A DNA stretch of 64,000 nt, taken from contig OX387605.1 of NCBI GenBank assembly GCA_947568835.1, positions 27,057,269-27,121,268 on the forward strand, written 5' to 3'. The translations under genes were made by a program, and so were the position numbers. The notes under the pieces are model-generated. The model was not told the origin of the DNA. It did not search any database and worked only from the letters and a program-made list of their open reading frames with translations. This document shows positions 1-10,346 of the stretch, one piece after another; position 1 is the stretch's first letter; each line of letters opens with the position of its first letter. The DNA comes from Protonemura montana (lineage: Eukaryota > Arthropoda > Insecta > Plecoptera > Nemouridae).

Positions 1-134
1 TTACTTATTTTTGTATTTTTTAGTTATTGAACAATATTTGCCTTTGAGCACTAGGTTAGGCTGCATGGCTAGTTGTTCGGCCGACTCACTAGACATTCTT
101 GCCAATGATATGCTCATATTTGTTTTACCTACAG

Positions 135-1757
135 TTGCGAGCATGGGACAAAATTGCCGAAAAGGTCAACAGCGGGACGCTGAATAAACGGACTGCAGTA
201 TCGCTAAGGCTGAAGTTCGATACTCTGAAGCGCCGTGCCAGAAAAATGCACAGCGAGCGAAGGCAGTACCAGCTGCAGACTGGGGGCGGGCCATTCACTC
301 CTCCAAAAGAGAAGGACGAGGAAGTTTTGGAGGGAGTCCTCGGAATGATATCTCTGTCAGCCAAAGGCTTGCCTGCATGCTTCGACAGCGATCTAGGTAA
401 ATAATTGCTTGTTGTAGCAAACTTATATGGCAGGCACCATCCTATGCATCCAGGCACTTGGACTTGGTCTCACCGACTGTGCCAGGAAGCACTCGAAGAA
501 TATTATAACAAATTATTTATTATTATGCAGGATTTATCGAGCCACGTAAATACTAATCAAGGACTTGGCATTTTTTGCAGCGTCAAGCAGTAGGCAAGCC
601 CTGGTGGACAGGGATATGCATTCCGAGGAGGAAGACGAGGGAGCTCTTTTAAAAGAAGATGAAGTAAGATTTTAGCGTACATACACTATTCACCTTATTT
701 TCTGCATCTAATTATTCCCTAAAATGTATTTCGAACTTGAATATCTCCATTGCTTTATTCACTGTTTTATTTGTCACGGAAACTGTACTTTCCAGTTCAG
801 GGCTTACTACAGGCTTAATTTTCAGGTCTTACTATTTATTTAAAAATACAATGTCCTGAAAGTTTGTGTAGTATCATGCAAATTTTCAATTTATTGACAT
901 CCAAATGGTTATTATTTCAGTTGATGATGGGTGATCTTCACTTAAAAGTGCCAGAAGCAGGGGTCGAAGATCCAGAACCAACCGTTCTGGAGGAAGAAAC
1001 TGTACAATGGACAAAAGATTATGGTCCTTCCATGCTACGACGCGCGAAGCATCCATCGCTGTCAAGCAGTGGCCGAGGTAGGCATGGTCATACTGGGTGA
1101 TGTATTGCAAATTTACCTACAGGTTTTTATGTTGCAAACATTTTGCGCTTTAGTGTTTCAACATTTGCTTTCTACACTAATGTAGCATTAATAATGGGTC
1201 TTCAGCAGCGTGAAAACAGCTAATTTTTTTCGAGAAAATATTATCAGCAGCTAGGCTCTACTATCATTCTACTGACTAAATGGTGAAGCGTGGCACTTCA
1301 TTTTTTTAACATCAATATTTAAAAAAATATTTCAGTTTAGGACAGATTTTAATCCTCAATATAAAAACCCAATGTAGGCTAGGCCTTAATTAAAAGTGAA
1401 AGACCTATTCCTAGCCTACTCCCCTATCCTTACTCCCCCTATGTCCTTTCCCCTATGTCCTTTCTTTTCACATGTGCAGCTGTTCACAATCGAGACTGGG
1501 TGCGAAGGCGGACACCATCTCTTGGACTTGGCCAACAGAGCCTACCATCCGGTAGCTCATCAAACTACGCTCTGCTGGCCAAGTCCAAGCGGGAGCTGGC
1601 TGAGATGATGAAGGTCGCTGCAGCCACAGAACAAGCGGAGAAAACGGAGCTCCATAAATTAAAAATTTCAATTAATGAAGCAAAGCTGCAAGCAGCCTTG
1701 CTTGATGTGCAAATTAAACAAGCGCAGCTTGATAACCTTAAGAATACAAATAAATAA
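135..1757 (+). CDS. Harbinger-associated Myb/SANT-like DNA-binding protein, 3' exons (5' exon outside window)
   Basis: In Harbinger transposons a Myb/SANT-like partner helps the transposase enter the nucleus and bind the element ends; that role is family knowledge. Four exons can be joined in phase: 135-396, 581-663, 921-1077 and 1480-1757, each with AG acceptor and GT donor. Exon 1 carries the SANT-like helices (AWDKIAEKVNSG, then TAVSLRLKFDTLKRRARK). The middle exons are acidic (SEEEDEGALLKEDE), and the last exon ends in a charged helix rich in Lys, Glu, Gln and Leu (ELHKLKISINEAKLQAALLD), probably a coiled coil. The stop codon TAA is at 1755-1757, followed by AATAAA-like sequence. No frameshift or internal stop is seen. 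The start codon must lie upstream of position 1. It could alternatively be a domesticated zeste-like host gene, but the adjacent transposase argues against that. Confidence 0.75.
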
Positions 1758-1802
1758 AAGGTTTAAAAATGAACTGTATTGTAATTGAATCGTCAAACAT
1801 TT

Positions 1803-3187
1803 CTAGAGAAGTTGCCTAAAATGTTCAATGACCGCATTTAGCACAGCATTGTTGTCTCCCTGTGGATTGACGTCAAGGTCCGGCATTTGATCCCTCTCCA
1901 AATCAAGCTGCGGCAACTCGGGGTCATGGGGTGGCTCGTCTTCATGCTGATCAATGGCCAGATTGTGGAGGACAGCACAGGCCACGATTACCGCCTGAAT
2001 GTTGGCTAGATTTTTAAGTCTCATCCCCAGAGACAGCACAGGGAAGCGACGTTTCCATGTCCCGTATTGCCGCTCTACGGTACTGCGTGTTCGAATTTGG
2101 CTCTCATTGTACAATAGCTCTTCGGGGAGGTTGGGATTACGCAGCGGCGTTAATAGATACGGTTTTACGGTGTAGCCAGAATCACCCAGGATCAAACCAT
2201 TTCCAAACTCCCCTGTTTCAAGGCGGGCTCGAAGGACAGAGTTGTTGAAAACGGTCTGATCGTGTGCTGATCCTGGCCACCTTGTAACTATATCTAATAT
2301 GCGCAACTGTGCATCGCTAACAGTTTGTACGTTCAGCGAAAAGAAACCTTTCCTATTTCTGAAGTCTTCAGCATTATCTCCTCCTGAAGTATTTAGGAAG
2401 ATAAAGGAACCAGGTTGGTAATGTTGGTAATGTGACAGGATAGTATAGAATGTAAGTGGGTAGTTGTTGTGAAATATTACCTAACGATTGGATTTTCACG
2501 TGAGTGCAGTCGATGCACCCACGGACAAGAGGAAAGCTATTCATCTGGTAGAATTTAAGTTGAGTAGCCTCCACCTCTTGCTGCGTCAGCGCAAACTTAA
2601 CATATTGTGGCCGCAGCAATGCAATGGCCCTGCTGACCCGCTGAACAATGCGGCATGCAGTTGACTTGTGGACGCCAGTGAAGTCGCCCACAGATATCAA
2701 CATGCATCCGGTAGCGTAAAATATTTATTGGAGCCACCGAATCATTACTAGAGCAGAAAATTTCCAGCTTCATTAGCTGCTGATGCAGAGACAATACTTG
2801 CTAGTAGAAAATAATGAAAGTTAGGTTATGCGTCTCATAAAAATATCGGCGGGCCAACTTTTGCAAGTGCTACGCAAAAAACCCATTCAGTGCTCTGGAT
2901 CCTAGGCCACTTTATAATTTTAACGCTGAGTAGTGAGTACAGGCGTTACAGGGGAAGATACCAACTAACCGGTCAGTTTGGTGCTCCAGCTGATGAACTA
3001 TTTGGTCGAGAAGCATGAGGACAGTGGGTTTTCTTAATCGAAACCGCATGAAAAATTCTGCATCTGTCCACATATCAAAATGATTTACGCGAGGCCGAAT
3101 GATCTTTGCCAGCCTCCCCCTTGCTGCCAGCAACGCGAAAAGTTCGTCTTCCTCATCGCTGTCAAAATTCAAGAGATAGTCGGCCAT
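1803..3187 (-). pseudogene. HARBI1-like Harbinger transposase (DDE_4 type), three exons, frameshifted
   Basis: This would be the cut-and-paste transposase of the element. Exon 1 runs 3187-2970 (start MADYLLNFDSDEEDE, ending HQTDR), exon 2 runs 2747-2481 and exon 3 runs 2383-1803. Splices join in phase as TDR|NDSVAPIN and IQSLG|GDNAEDFRNRKG. The catalytic triad is visible: Asp in GCIDCTHV (exon 2), Asp in LGDSGY and Glu in STVERQYGTWKRRF (exon 3). The helix-turn-helix-like stretch GDFTGVHKSTACRIV is also present. In exon 2 the usual LRFYATG motif is broken: frame NDSVAPINILR gives way to YATGCMLISVGD in another frame, consistent with a small deletion near 2720. The unshifted frame reaches a stop soon afterwards, so this copy looks dead. 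The family call is strong; exact exon edges are inferred from splice consensus. Confidence 0.85.
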
Positions 3188-3423
3188 TTTTTTTTTGCTG
3201 TGAATTTCAACTTTGTGTACAAATCGCCATAACAACCAGCCTTATTCGTCGAATAAAAGTTTAAGAGGAGCTTCAACCTCCTAATAAATATCTGGCTATT
3301 AAGTAGCTATTAACCTCCTCTTAAACACTAATAGGAGGTGGTAATACACCAAAATGAGCTAATGGACGAATAAATTTAATAGCGGCTATTAAATTATTTA
3401 ATAGGACATTGTACAACTGGCCC

Positions 3424-3610
3424 TTATTATTATTGTTATCAGCTACGTATACAATTTATTTATTGATTTTTAGTGTTTGACGACGCAAGTTATTACAACA
3501 GGGTGGGATGTGTAAGAGGGGTCTGGGTCTCGGTGAATGAAAGCATGACCTCCGGGTCATAGCGTGGGCTGATGATTGGTAATATCTGGAGACATTTCAT
3601 GCAACATTTC
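3424..3610 (-). mobile_element. Degenerate 3' end of the 5S-headed SINE, abutting the Harbinger right end
   Basis: Read on the minus strand this contains a CATTCACCGAGACCCA-like segment, then GCGTCGTCAAACACTAAAA and an AT-rich tail. The same order (CATTCACCGACGCCAT, then GCGTCGTTAAACACCACAA and an AATAAT tail) is the 3' end of the SINE copy at 10347-10972. The match is diverged, with no 5S head nearby, so this looks like an old truncated copy. The Harbinger element ends exactly where its tail starts, so it probably inserted in or next to the SINE tail. Confidence 0.5.
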
Positions 3611-4111
3611 ATACTAGTTCTGTCCGAGCATTGGCTTCATGGAATGTGTACGAGGCTGGTTCATGAGAGGAGCATAACATGACAGTATCTTCTCTCTCAC
3701 TTGCACAACACAGACGGGGCTAGAGTCTGTCTCTGTCTGACCCACATAGATCAGCAAGAGTAGGTAACATCTCCAGTCAACTACCTTCACTTTTAAACCT
3801 AGACAAACACACATTAATTCCAGTCATTCGTTCTTGACTTTCATCCCAGGAAACTGTAATGTAACTTGAATCAGAGAGCCATGCATTGCTAGATCTCCTA
3901 CCGAGCTGATCTGTTGGTCATACCGATGATAGTTCACCGAGTTCAATCACTGCACTAATAGTTCGACATAATAATTAAAAATAATTGCTCAATAAAATTA
4001 ATGTGCTCCCAGAGAGTAAAAGTGAGCAGCGAAGCTTTACACAACTGAAATCACAAAACGCATGTTAGTTTCAAGAGAGAAACGAATGCTGTAAGATCAA
4101 CGCCAGGCAAT
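3611..4111. other. Unassigned intergenic sequence
   Basis: No reading frame of note, repeat or RNA gene was recognised. Short AT-rich and mixed-composition sequence between the SINE remnant and the start of the inverted duplication at 4112. Confidence 0.4.
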
Positions 4112-5213
4112 GTAAGACCAGAGATTGATATTCTGAATGGTTGTTCGAGTGCACGGGCTTTTAAATGTAATATTATACTAACACCAAGAAATGCAGGCTT
4201 CTTTGCTAATCAGAGGTTAACAAATGTATTCCAGGAAATTGAATTCAAGCTGTTCATGTTGATTGACTTGCACTGTTTTGACATCTGTCTATGTGGCACT
4301 GGTCTAATGGCGTCGGTGAATGAGTGGATGATGATGAACCTAACCTAGCCTAGAAGGGAGGAGGTGAAACCCGGTGCCGGCACGTAGCCTACTCCTGTCG
4401 AAGAGCACCAAGGGGACCACCGGCTTAACGTCCCTTCCGAAGGACGGTATAACGCGAACAACAGGATTCCTCCACAAATCCATGCTGTCGAGAGGTTGAT
4501 AAGCAAGGCGAGTGAAGTTGCTGTACTAACTTTCATCCCTCTAGCCTCTTTCACGAACAGAACTGGTCATGTGCATGATGGTCACCCATTCAATACCTGA
4601 CCCAGTGCAGTGTTGCTTAACTTTCAGCCCTCTAACCTCTCTCCCGAACAGAACTGGTCATGTGTATGATGGTCACCCATCCAATACCTGACCCAGCGCA
4701 GTGTTGCTTAACTTCCATCCCTCCAACCTCTCTCCCGAACAGAACTGGTCATGTGTATGATGGTCACCCATCCAATACCTTACCCAGCGCAGTGTTGCTT
4801 AACTTTCAGCCCTCTAACCTCTCTCCCGAACAGAACTGGTCATGTGTATGATGGTCACCCATGCAATACCTGACCCAGCGCAGTGTTGCTTAACTTTCAT
4901 CCCTCCAACCTCTCTCCCGAACAGAACTGGTCATGTGTATGATGGTCACCCATCCAATACCTGACCCAGCGCAGTGTTGCTTAACTTTCAGCCCTCTAAC
5001 CTCTCTCCCGAACAGAACTGGTCATGTGTATGATGGTCACCCATCCAATACCTGACCCAGCGCAGTGTTGCTTAACTTTCAGCCCTCTAACCTCTCTCCT
5101 GAACAGAACTGGTCATGTGTATGATGGTCACCCATCCAATACCTGACTCAGCGCAGTGTTGCTTAACTTAGGTGATTTTATGAGAACCGGTGTTTCCAAC
5201 ACGCCAAACCGTG
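4112..5213 (-). mobile_element. 5S-rRNA-headed SINE (SINE3-like), copy 1, with expanded head and duplicated flank
   Basis: Read on the minus strand from 5213, the head resembles the first half of 5S rRNA: GTTGGAAACACCGGTTCTC, then AGTTAAGCAACACT (box A), GGTATTGG (intermediate element) and ATGGGTGACC (box C). The head segment is then repeated in tandem (4560-5170). A central domain at 4345-4560 follows, containing CCGTCCTTCGGAAGGGACG and a CCGGCACCGGGTTTCACC-like block. The 3' part CATTCACCGACGCCATTAG lies at 4300-4330. 4112-4300 is non-SINE or unit-extension flank also present, inverted, at 13925-14115. The central domain may be one of the shared SINE domains of invertebrates such as the Meta-domain; that name is from memory and unverified. 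Confidence 0.75.
4560..5170 (-). repeat. 91-bp tandem array derived from the 5S-like SINE head (about 7 units)
   Basis: Each 91-bp unit, read on the minus strand, has GTTAAGCAACACTGCGCTGG, GTCAGGTATTGGATGGGTGACC (5S box A to box C) and a 3' segment with ACATGACCAGTTCTGTTC and GGGAGAGAGGTTGGAGGGA. Unit ends differ only slightly (AACCTCT versus TAACCTCT, AGCCC versus ATCCC in the + reading). Short frames across this block are artefacts of the repeat. Confidence 0.85.
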
Positions 5214-6984
5214 GGGTGAGTGGATAATAAAGGAATGTTGGTTAGTATTCAACAATTTGATTGGGTAAGAATAAATCAGGAAAGATTTAAAAGTACTACG
5301 CGTGAGACGTGGGAGCTGTGGTCAGAGTAGGGGCGGTATGATCCACCCCTCCTCGGGGGACCATGTGCAGAAGTCACAGAGCGCATGTTAGTAGGTCAGT
5401 CTGCCAAACATTGGCGAGTGTTGTGGAAGCAAATACGAGTGCTTTTCAAAACAGCGCGGATTTGGCTCTCGCTGATCGGCAGTGCATTTACAGAGAAATA
5501 ACTCCAAGGGATTACTAATTGTTAATTAAACCGTGAGTAATTGAGACATACAATCTCAAGGAAGGAAGGAAGCAGATCTTGGAGACATGTCGACTAACTA
5601 CCCGAATACCAACGTATGTTTCAGTGTCAACTGGACTGTTTAGAAGGTATTGCGATTTGATTCGATATTATCCCATATCCCTGAGGTTGGAATGTCACCG
5701 ACTCGACGTTTACGAGCAGACCGATCCTAGCAGCGAAGTAAGATTTACAACCCGACCAGCGATTTGCCAGAGATTTCAAAAACAGCGACCAGAACAGCTG
5801 CAGAAAATTCAGAGGCGTTTTGTTGTCATTTGGGACAGTTTAACTAAGATACTAAAAGAACATTGTCTATGGTCTTTGCTTGAGACTCTAATAAATGTGA
5901 CGAGACGAGTAGGACCGATTTGTTGTGTGACTACAATTTAGATGGGTTACTGAAATTTAAAACAAATACGTACCTTGCCGACGTCGGTTTGTTTTACTCT
6001 CGTGATCTCGTGTCAAGTCTGCTAGCAGCTGTTATTGCATGTATTGCTTGATTTTGTTACTTTTGATGTTTGGGCAACGATCGAACGGACGATGAATTCC
6101 TCTCACGAACTACGACACGAACTGTGATGAGTGGAGATTGGTTGGTGACATCGAGATCAGCTGGACTCTTGGTGAACTTGTCGACCCAGACATTGTCTTG
6201 CAAATAAATCTACCAACTCATTTCCACCGCGTCGGTGTCATTCCGTGAGTGATTTCTTTTTGTTCTCTAGCGCTAATTATCAACTAAGAAATTATTTACT
6301 GTTTATTTGAGTTCACGCTTATACGTGGACAACATTTTGACTCCGTAGTCGCACGTCACTGCAAGAGACAAATGAAGACTGGAGAGTATTTTCTCTGATA
6401 TTATTAACCCATCTAATTTAATTTCGTTTGATGCCCAACCCATCTCAAGTTTCTCCCATGCAGATATTTGTCATCTAAACATCACCATGAAACCCGCTGA
6501 TATTTTATTACACATATTTTTATTACACTCCAGTATGACTTTTGACTTGGGTCAAAGAGACGCGACATCTTCCCCCTCTGTTTCCCGCCAATGAACGTGA
6601 ACTCGTCCTAAAAACATTCGATTAAAATCTTAAAAAATAAGTGTAATCGTTCCTCTAACCGCGATCAACGCCGTCCCGTAAGTTTCACAATTTGTTTTTC
6701 TTTGATTTTGCCAATAATTGAACAATCCTGATACTTTAGTTTCGTCTCGTGCTATGAAATTAGTTTTGCCGGCTCAAGATTGCCTGAAAGCCAGGGCTGG
6801 CTAGAACACAATATTCAAATTATTACCCTCATCGATAAATAATTTATAAACTTATACCGGGTGGTACACGTGGGAAACTTGACGATTATATTTATTTTCT
6901 ATAATTATCTCCACTTTTCTCATCATTCTTTCATTGGCCTTTAATTTTATCGAATTTATTTGTGATTTTCACATTTCAAATATT
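5214..6984. other. Unassigned region; possible LTR-like end near 6180-6250
   Basis: No recognisable protein. A 120-codon frame at 5579-5941 has no family signature and is not called. Around 6200-6250 an AATAAA is followed shortly by ACCAACTCATTTCCACCGCG and GTCATTCCGTGAG, a layout seen at the 3' end of some retrotransposon LTRs. No second copy, TG...CA ends or primer-binding site could be established, so this remains a guess. The rest is AT-rich single-copy sequence. Confidence 0.3.
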
Positions 6985-7150
6985 ACTGTGAAGTCGGTCG
7001 TCATTGGTTGACATTGTTCTACCATTGGTTTGACGGCACGCGCCGTCCATAGTCTTCGTTAGGCGGGGCACTCGGAAATATTACCTAGCTCCGCCATTTT
7101 GAGCCGGGAAACCGTTGAGTGGACGCCTGGTCGACCCGCTAGCTGGGTGA
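6985..7150 (+). promoter_or_regulatory. Candidate TATA-less promoter with CCAAT, GC-box and YY1-like motifs
   Basis: Within 165 bp there are two ATTGG motifs (inverted CCAAT, near 6999 and 7024), a GGCGGGGC GC box (about 7060) and CCGCCATTTTG (about 7091), an exact match to the typical YY1-type promoter element. The surroundings are AT-rich, so the GC-richer patch stands out. No downstream coding exon could be tied to it. It may belong to a mobile element LTR or to a host gene whose exons lie elsewhere. Confidence 0.3.
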
Positions 7151-7588
7151 TAAGACAACTTGATTTATTGCGTTATAAATGTACAAATCCTGACACAACC
7201 AGTTCTGTTTGTGAGACAAAACTCTCCAATATAATATTAGTTAATAATTAGAGAGCTACGCACTATTATTAAACCGAATAACTGCAAGATAATTGTGCAT
7301 TGAAAGTTACTTGGGGGCCGTGCTCAGGGTAGGTTTATAGATGGCTTTACTTAGCAACAGGTTTCCAACTGTTATCTCGCCATTTTCACCTAAAACACTT
7401 GTTTCATTTAACCACACACTTGATCGAATAAATTGATTCGTTTTTCGCTCGGCAATAGAAAATCTGTTAGCATAATTTTCCAACATCCAGTTCCCTGTCT
7501 CAGCTCTTGGAAAACTTCGGGTGACCTACGAGATTAATTATTTACAACTACATTTTTATGATAGTCTTCTGTTTCATTGCTTTCTTTC
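7151..7588. other. Unassigned AT-rich sequence
   Basis: No gene, repeat or structured RNA recognised between the candidate promoter and the hAT-type insertion. Confidence 0.4.
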
Positions 7589-7596
7589 CATACATT

Positions 7597-7675
7597 CAGT
7601 GATGTATTCGTAAAATTTTTAGTGGGGGTACGCAAAAATGACCCATTTTTTTTGTGTCGGCGGGCGGGGTGGTGG

Positions 7676-7707
<32 letters not shown>

Positions 7708-8698
7708 ACCCAAGGCGAATGCACCGAAAGAGTGGAAATATTCGGGCGCAGCTCCAAGTGAATTTTTATTCTAAGGTTTCTTTTGGAGTCAATCTACGAG
7801 TTTACGATGAAATTGGGCTTGGAATGACATGGTCAGAACTGCATTTTTAATTACGTAATGATTTTGAGAAAATTAAATTAATGCCGCCCTCTCATGTCTC
7901 CACCTTCCCACATTGTTGCAGTCTTTAAATTTGGTGGGGATTCGGGAATCTGGTAAAAGAAAGTCAATCATTTTAATCGGATACTGGTTTTAATTTTTGT
8001 TGAAACTACCCATAGATACGCGCGTACTTTCGCGTTGACGAGATTACATCAGTTTCCACAATGACTCTTTTTCATTAAGCTCCTTGCTGCTGCGTGATGC
8101 GACGTTGGTGGTGTCTTCAACTTCTCCCAAACCAAATTTTGGTTTTTTAGGAGGAGCAAGGCCCCAAAGGGAATGCAAATCCACTTGCTTCCTCTTCTGT
8201 ATCTTGAATTGAACTAACTCGTCCAGTGTGGCTCGTATGTGGCATTTTGGTTATTGTTTGTATTTTTGTCTTTCCTGCGAATTCTTATTATTTGAAGCGG
8301 GCTTGCTTCTGAGAGCTTGCACCGCCGTGCGACGCCGCGAAAGCGGCTACCGACTTCCCTACGTGATAACAGTAATATGGTTCCAACTAACCCCTTTGTT
8401 GCAAGTCACGACGCCGACATAATTCCTGTCTACCTACTCTTAGCACGTTCGCATACAGTGGCATTCTTGCTAGGTCTATTTTTAAGTAAGTGGATTATTA
8501 GAAATAAAACCCGTAACTGGGATATTTTCGCCTTGAAAATAAAGAAGTGCAGGATATTCCGAATAATCATAATTTAATACTGCTTTCCCGTGCGTTCACC
8601 TGCGTTCCCTCAAAAATTCAAAGTGGGGGTACGGCCAAAAATAAAATTAATAGTGGGTGGACTGGGTACACCCGCGTGCATTGACCAATACATCACTG
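7597..8698. mobile_element. Non-autonomous hAT-type element with perfect 8-bp target-site duplication
   Basis: The left end starts CAGTGATGTATT and the right end, reverse-complemented, also starts CAGTGATGTATT, a 12-bp perfect terminal inverted repeat of hAT character. The element is flanked by CATACATT at 7589-7596 and again at 8699-8706, an exact 8-bp duplication as expected for hAT. A subterminal AGTGGGGGTACG motif occurs near 7620 and, as AAGTGGGGGTACGGCC, near 8622. The 1,102-bp interior has no transposase-like frame; frames at 8228-8577 are unremarkable. Movement would need a transposase supplied elsewhere. Confidence 0.85.
7664..7712 (+). repeat. G-rich run and (GGA)n tract inside the hAT-type element
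   Basis: About 15 consecutive G residues follow GGTGG and then grade into GGAGGAGGA repeats. This is a strong potential G-quadruplex on the + strand and a likely place for sequencing length error. Confidence 0.8.
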
Positions 8699-8706
8699 CA
8701 TACATT

Positions 8707-9928
8707 GTAATGAAAGCAAACTGATCCAGATGATTGCAAGGCTTGTTCACATGTCTGATCCCACATTTCTGCATCATGTTGATTCATTCTTTTTAAATTC
8801 ATAATGCTACTTTCTGTGATCAAACGTGAATTATTTTTTCAGATTTTTAATTGCTATATTTGGCATTTTACAGAATATCTAAAATCCTTCTGGCCAAATA
8901 CTGATTTTGTATGGACAATTTTAAATCCATTTTTATAGTTTCAAATTAATTACACGTTTTTCTGCTTGCTAGTAACTAGCAAATAATATTTTCAATAACA
9001 ATCTCAAGTACCGCTCCTAAATTGTGCCCACTTTGCTCTGTCAGCTCAGCGCAATCCCAGCCTCCCTTGCCGCTATTTCAAATGTCCAGACCAGTTCGAC
9101 AGCAGCCACAAGCTTTGTAATGTTACAGATACAAACTTTCCGCTGCCGTCCCATGCGACCATCCAATCCCATCACAATACTTCACAATTAAACTCATCAT
9201 CATATCGCCCTGAACTTACGTGTGCTGCTACACCGCAGACACATTTCAACAATTTTCCCGCTACTTTTCCAAATTTGGAGATCGTATCGACTCTTTGATA
9301 CTCATAAAAATAAAATGACTTTCACACTTCTAGCAGAACTTGTTTCTCTAAGCCTTCAGGAACTTCAGGAAAGACTAAACGCGCTCCAGGAAGCTTTAAC
9401 ACTGATGTATAATTGCAGATCGGGGAAACTTGGGACAACTGACCGCACCACGCTTCGCAAGGGATCAGTCGAGTGCCGAGGAGAACAAGTGACTGATATA
9501 ACAATTGACGTCGGCAAGCCGATACAACGACACCCGATTGTGAACGCAAGGGACCTGCAAACAAAAGCTCCCGTCACTGGAAGGTAAGTTTTGTTAACAA
9601 GAATTGATAGCGATCGGTGAATGACCCAGTAAGCACGTGAGCGTCGTCCATTCTCAGCTGTTTAATAACCAATTGTTGCACTTGTCTGCACCTAAGAAGG
9701 ATACTTGATGGAAACAGATGAGTGCGGCAAGGAGTGGTTTGGAGCCACTGGCTGACGTTGGTCAAGCTTGCAGTTCTGTCAAAATTGTTTAAGCTTAAAC
9801 CAACGTTTCCACCGCCTTGTCTTGGTCATCTTTCATACTGCGAAAACAGCTGGTAGTCGCAGCTTATAAGCCACCTAGACAGCTTAGGATGAAATCTGAT
9901 TTTAATTGCAAACGCTTGCAATGCGCGG
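8707..9928. other. Mostly unassigned; one possible exon ending at 9583
   Basis: A frame at 9222-9587 contains a leucine-rich helical stretch (LVSLSLQELQERLNALQEAL) and ends at a strong splice-donor consensus, AAG|GTAAGT, at 9581-9589. That combination is suggestive of an internal exon on +, but no family was recognised, no acceptor was fixed and a competing frame exists on -. The remaining sequence has no recognised features. Confidence 0.25.
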
Positions 9929-10039
9929 GATATTTTATTATTATCAACACAATAACCGTCTCAAAAATTGATGGCCAAATGGGGACTCGAACCTGTCGCG
10001 GGTGTTGCTCTGAACCATTGAGCTATCTAAAAACAATCC
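9929..10039 (-). mobile_element. tRNA-derived SINE, minus copy of a head-to-head pair
   Basis: On the minus strand from 10039: TAGCTCAATGGTTCAGAGC (A box region), ACACCCGCGACAGG (anticodon arm region) and GGTTCGAGTCC, a perfect RNA polymerase III B box. A short body follows (CATCAATTTTTGAGACGG) and then a TGATAATAATAAAAT tail. The tRNA-like acceptor pairing is weak, so this is a SINE or tRNA-derived element rather than a functional tRNA gene. Confidence 0.7.
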
Positions 10040-10157
10040 AGTGTCCAAGTAGCTCAATTGGTTAGAGCAACACCCGCGACAGGTGGAGATCGGGGTTGAG
10101 TCTGCGTTTGGGCATCAATTTTTGAGACGGTTATAGTGTTGTTAATAATAAAACACC
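10040..10157 (+). mobile_element. tRNA-derived SINE, plus copy of a head-to-head pair
   Basis: From 10042 the + strand reads TCCAAGTAGCTCAATTGG (A box), TTAGAGCAACACCCGCGACA and a degenerate B box GGGGTTGAGTCT. The body CATCAATTTTTGAGACGG and tail TTAATAATAAAA follow. It is the same element as the inverted neighbour at 9929-10039, with only a few bases between the two heads. The poorer B box suggests this copy is less able to be transcribed. Confidence 0.7.
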
Positions 10158-10346
10158 TTGACAGCTGTTTTCTGTTCAGTACTGGGTGGTCAGGATAAGC
10201 GTAAGGTCGAAGCCCAAGCGAGCCTGTGATTGGCCAGTCGTTCATCAGGCTCGAAGACCGAGCAACGCTTGGCGGGATTGGTTACGGTCGTGACATCGGG
10301 CGGTGAGGTCTCACATTACCGTGGCGATCGGTGTGTGTAGACCGTT
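10158..10346. other. Short unassigned spacer
   Basis: Mixed-composition sequence between the tRNA-derived SINE pair and SINE copy 2; nothing recognised. Confidence 0.4.

Larger units (their letters stand above)
1..3423. mobile_element. PIF/Harbinger DNA transposon, right part; left end lies outside the window
   Basis: The two genes inside (a Myb/SANT-like gene on + and a HARBI1-like transposase on -, stop codons about 45 bp apart) are the hallmark pair of animal Harbinger elements. The right terminus is placed at 3423, where the sequence read inward on the minus strand begins GGGCCAGTTGTACAATG. It is followed directly by TTA at 3424-3426, the 3-bp target type used by Harbinger. Positions 3260-3345 hold short inverted AGGAGG/CCTCCT motifs around AT-rich spacers, probably subterminal transposase binding sites. 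The left inverted repeat cannot be checked. The transposase is frameshifted, so this copy cannot move by itself. Confidence 0.8.

Noticed and set aside
4560..5213. Functional 5S rRNA genes
   Set aside because: Only the first two thirds of 5S rRNA is recognisable and box C is followed by unrelated ATCATACACATGACC; there is no 5S 3' end or T-run terminator.
5579..5941. 120-codon frame as a host gene
   Set aside because: No homology pattern, no splice context and ordinary length for chance.
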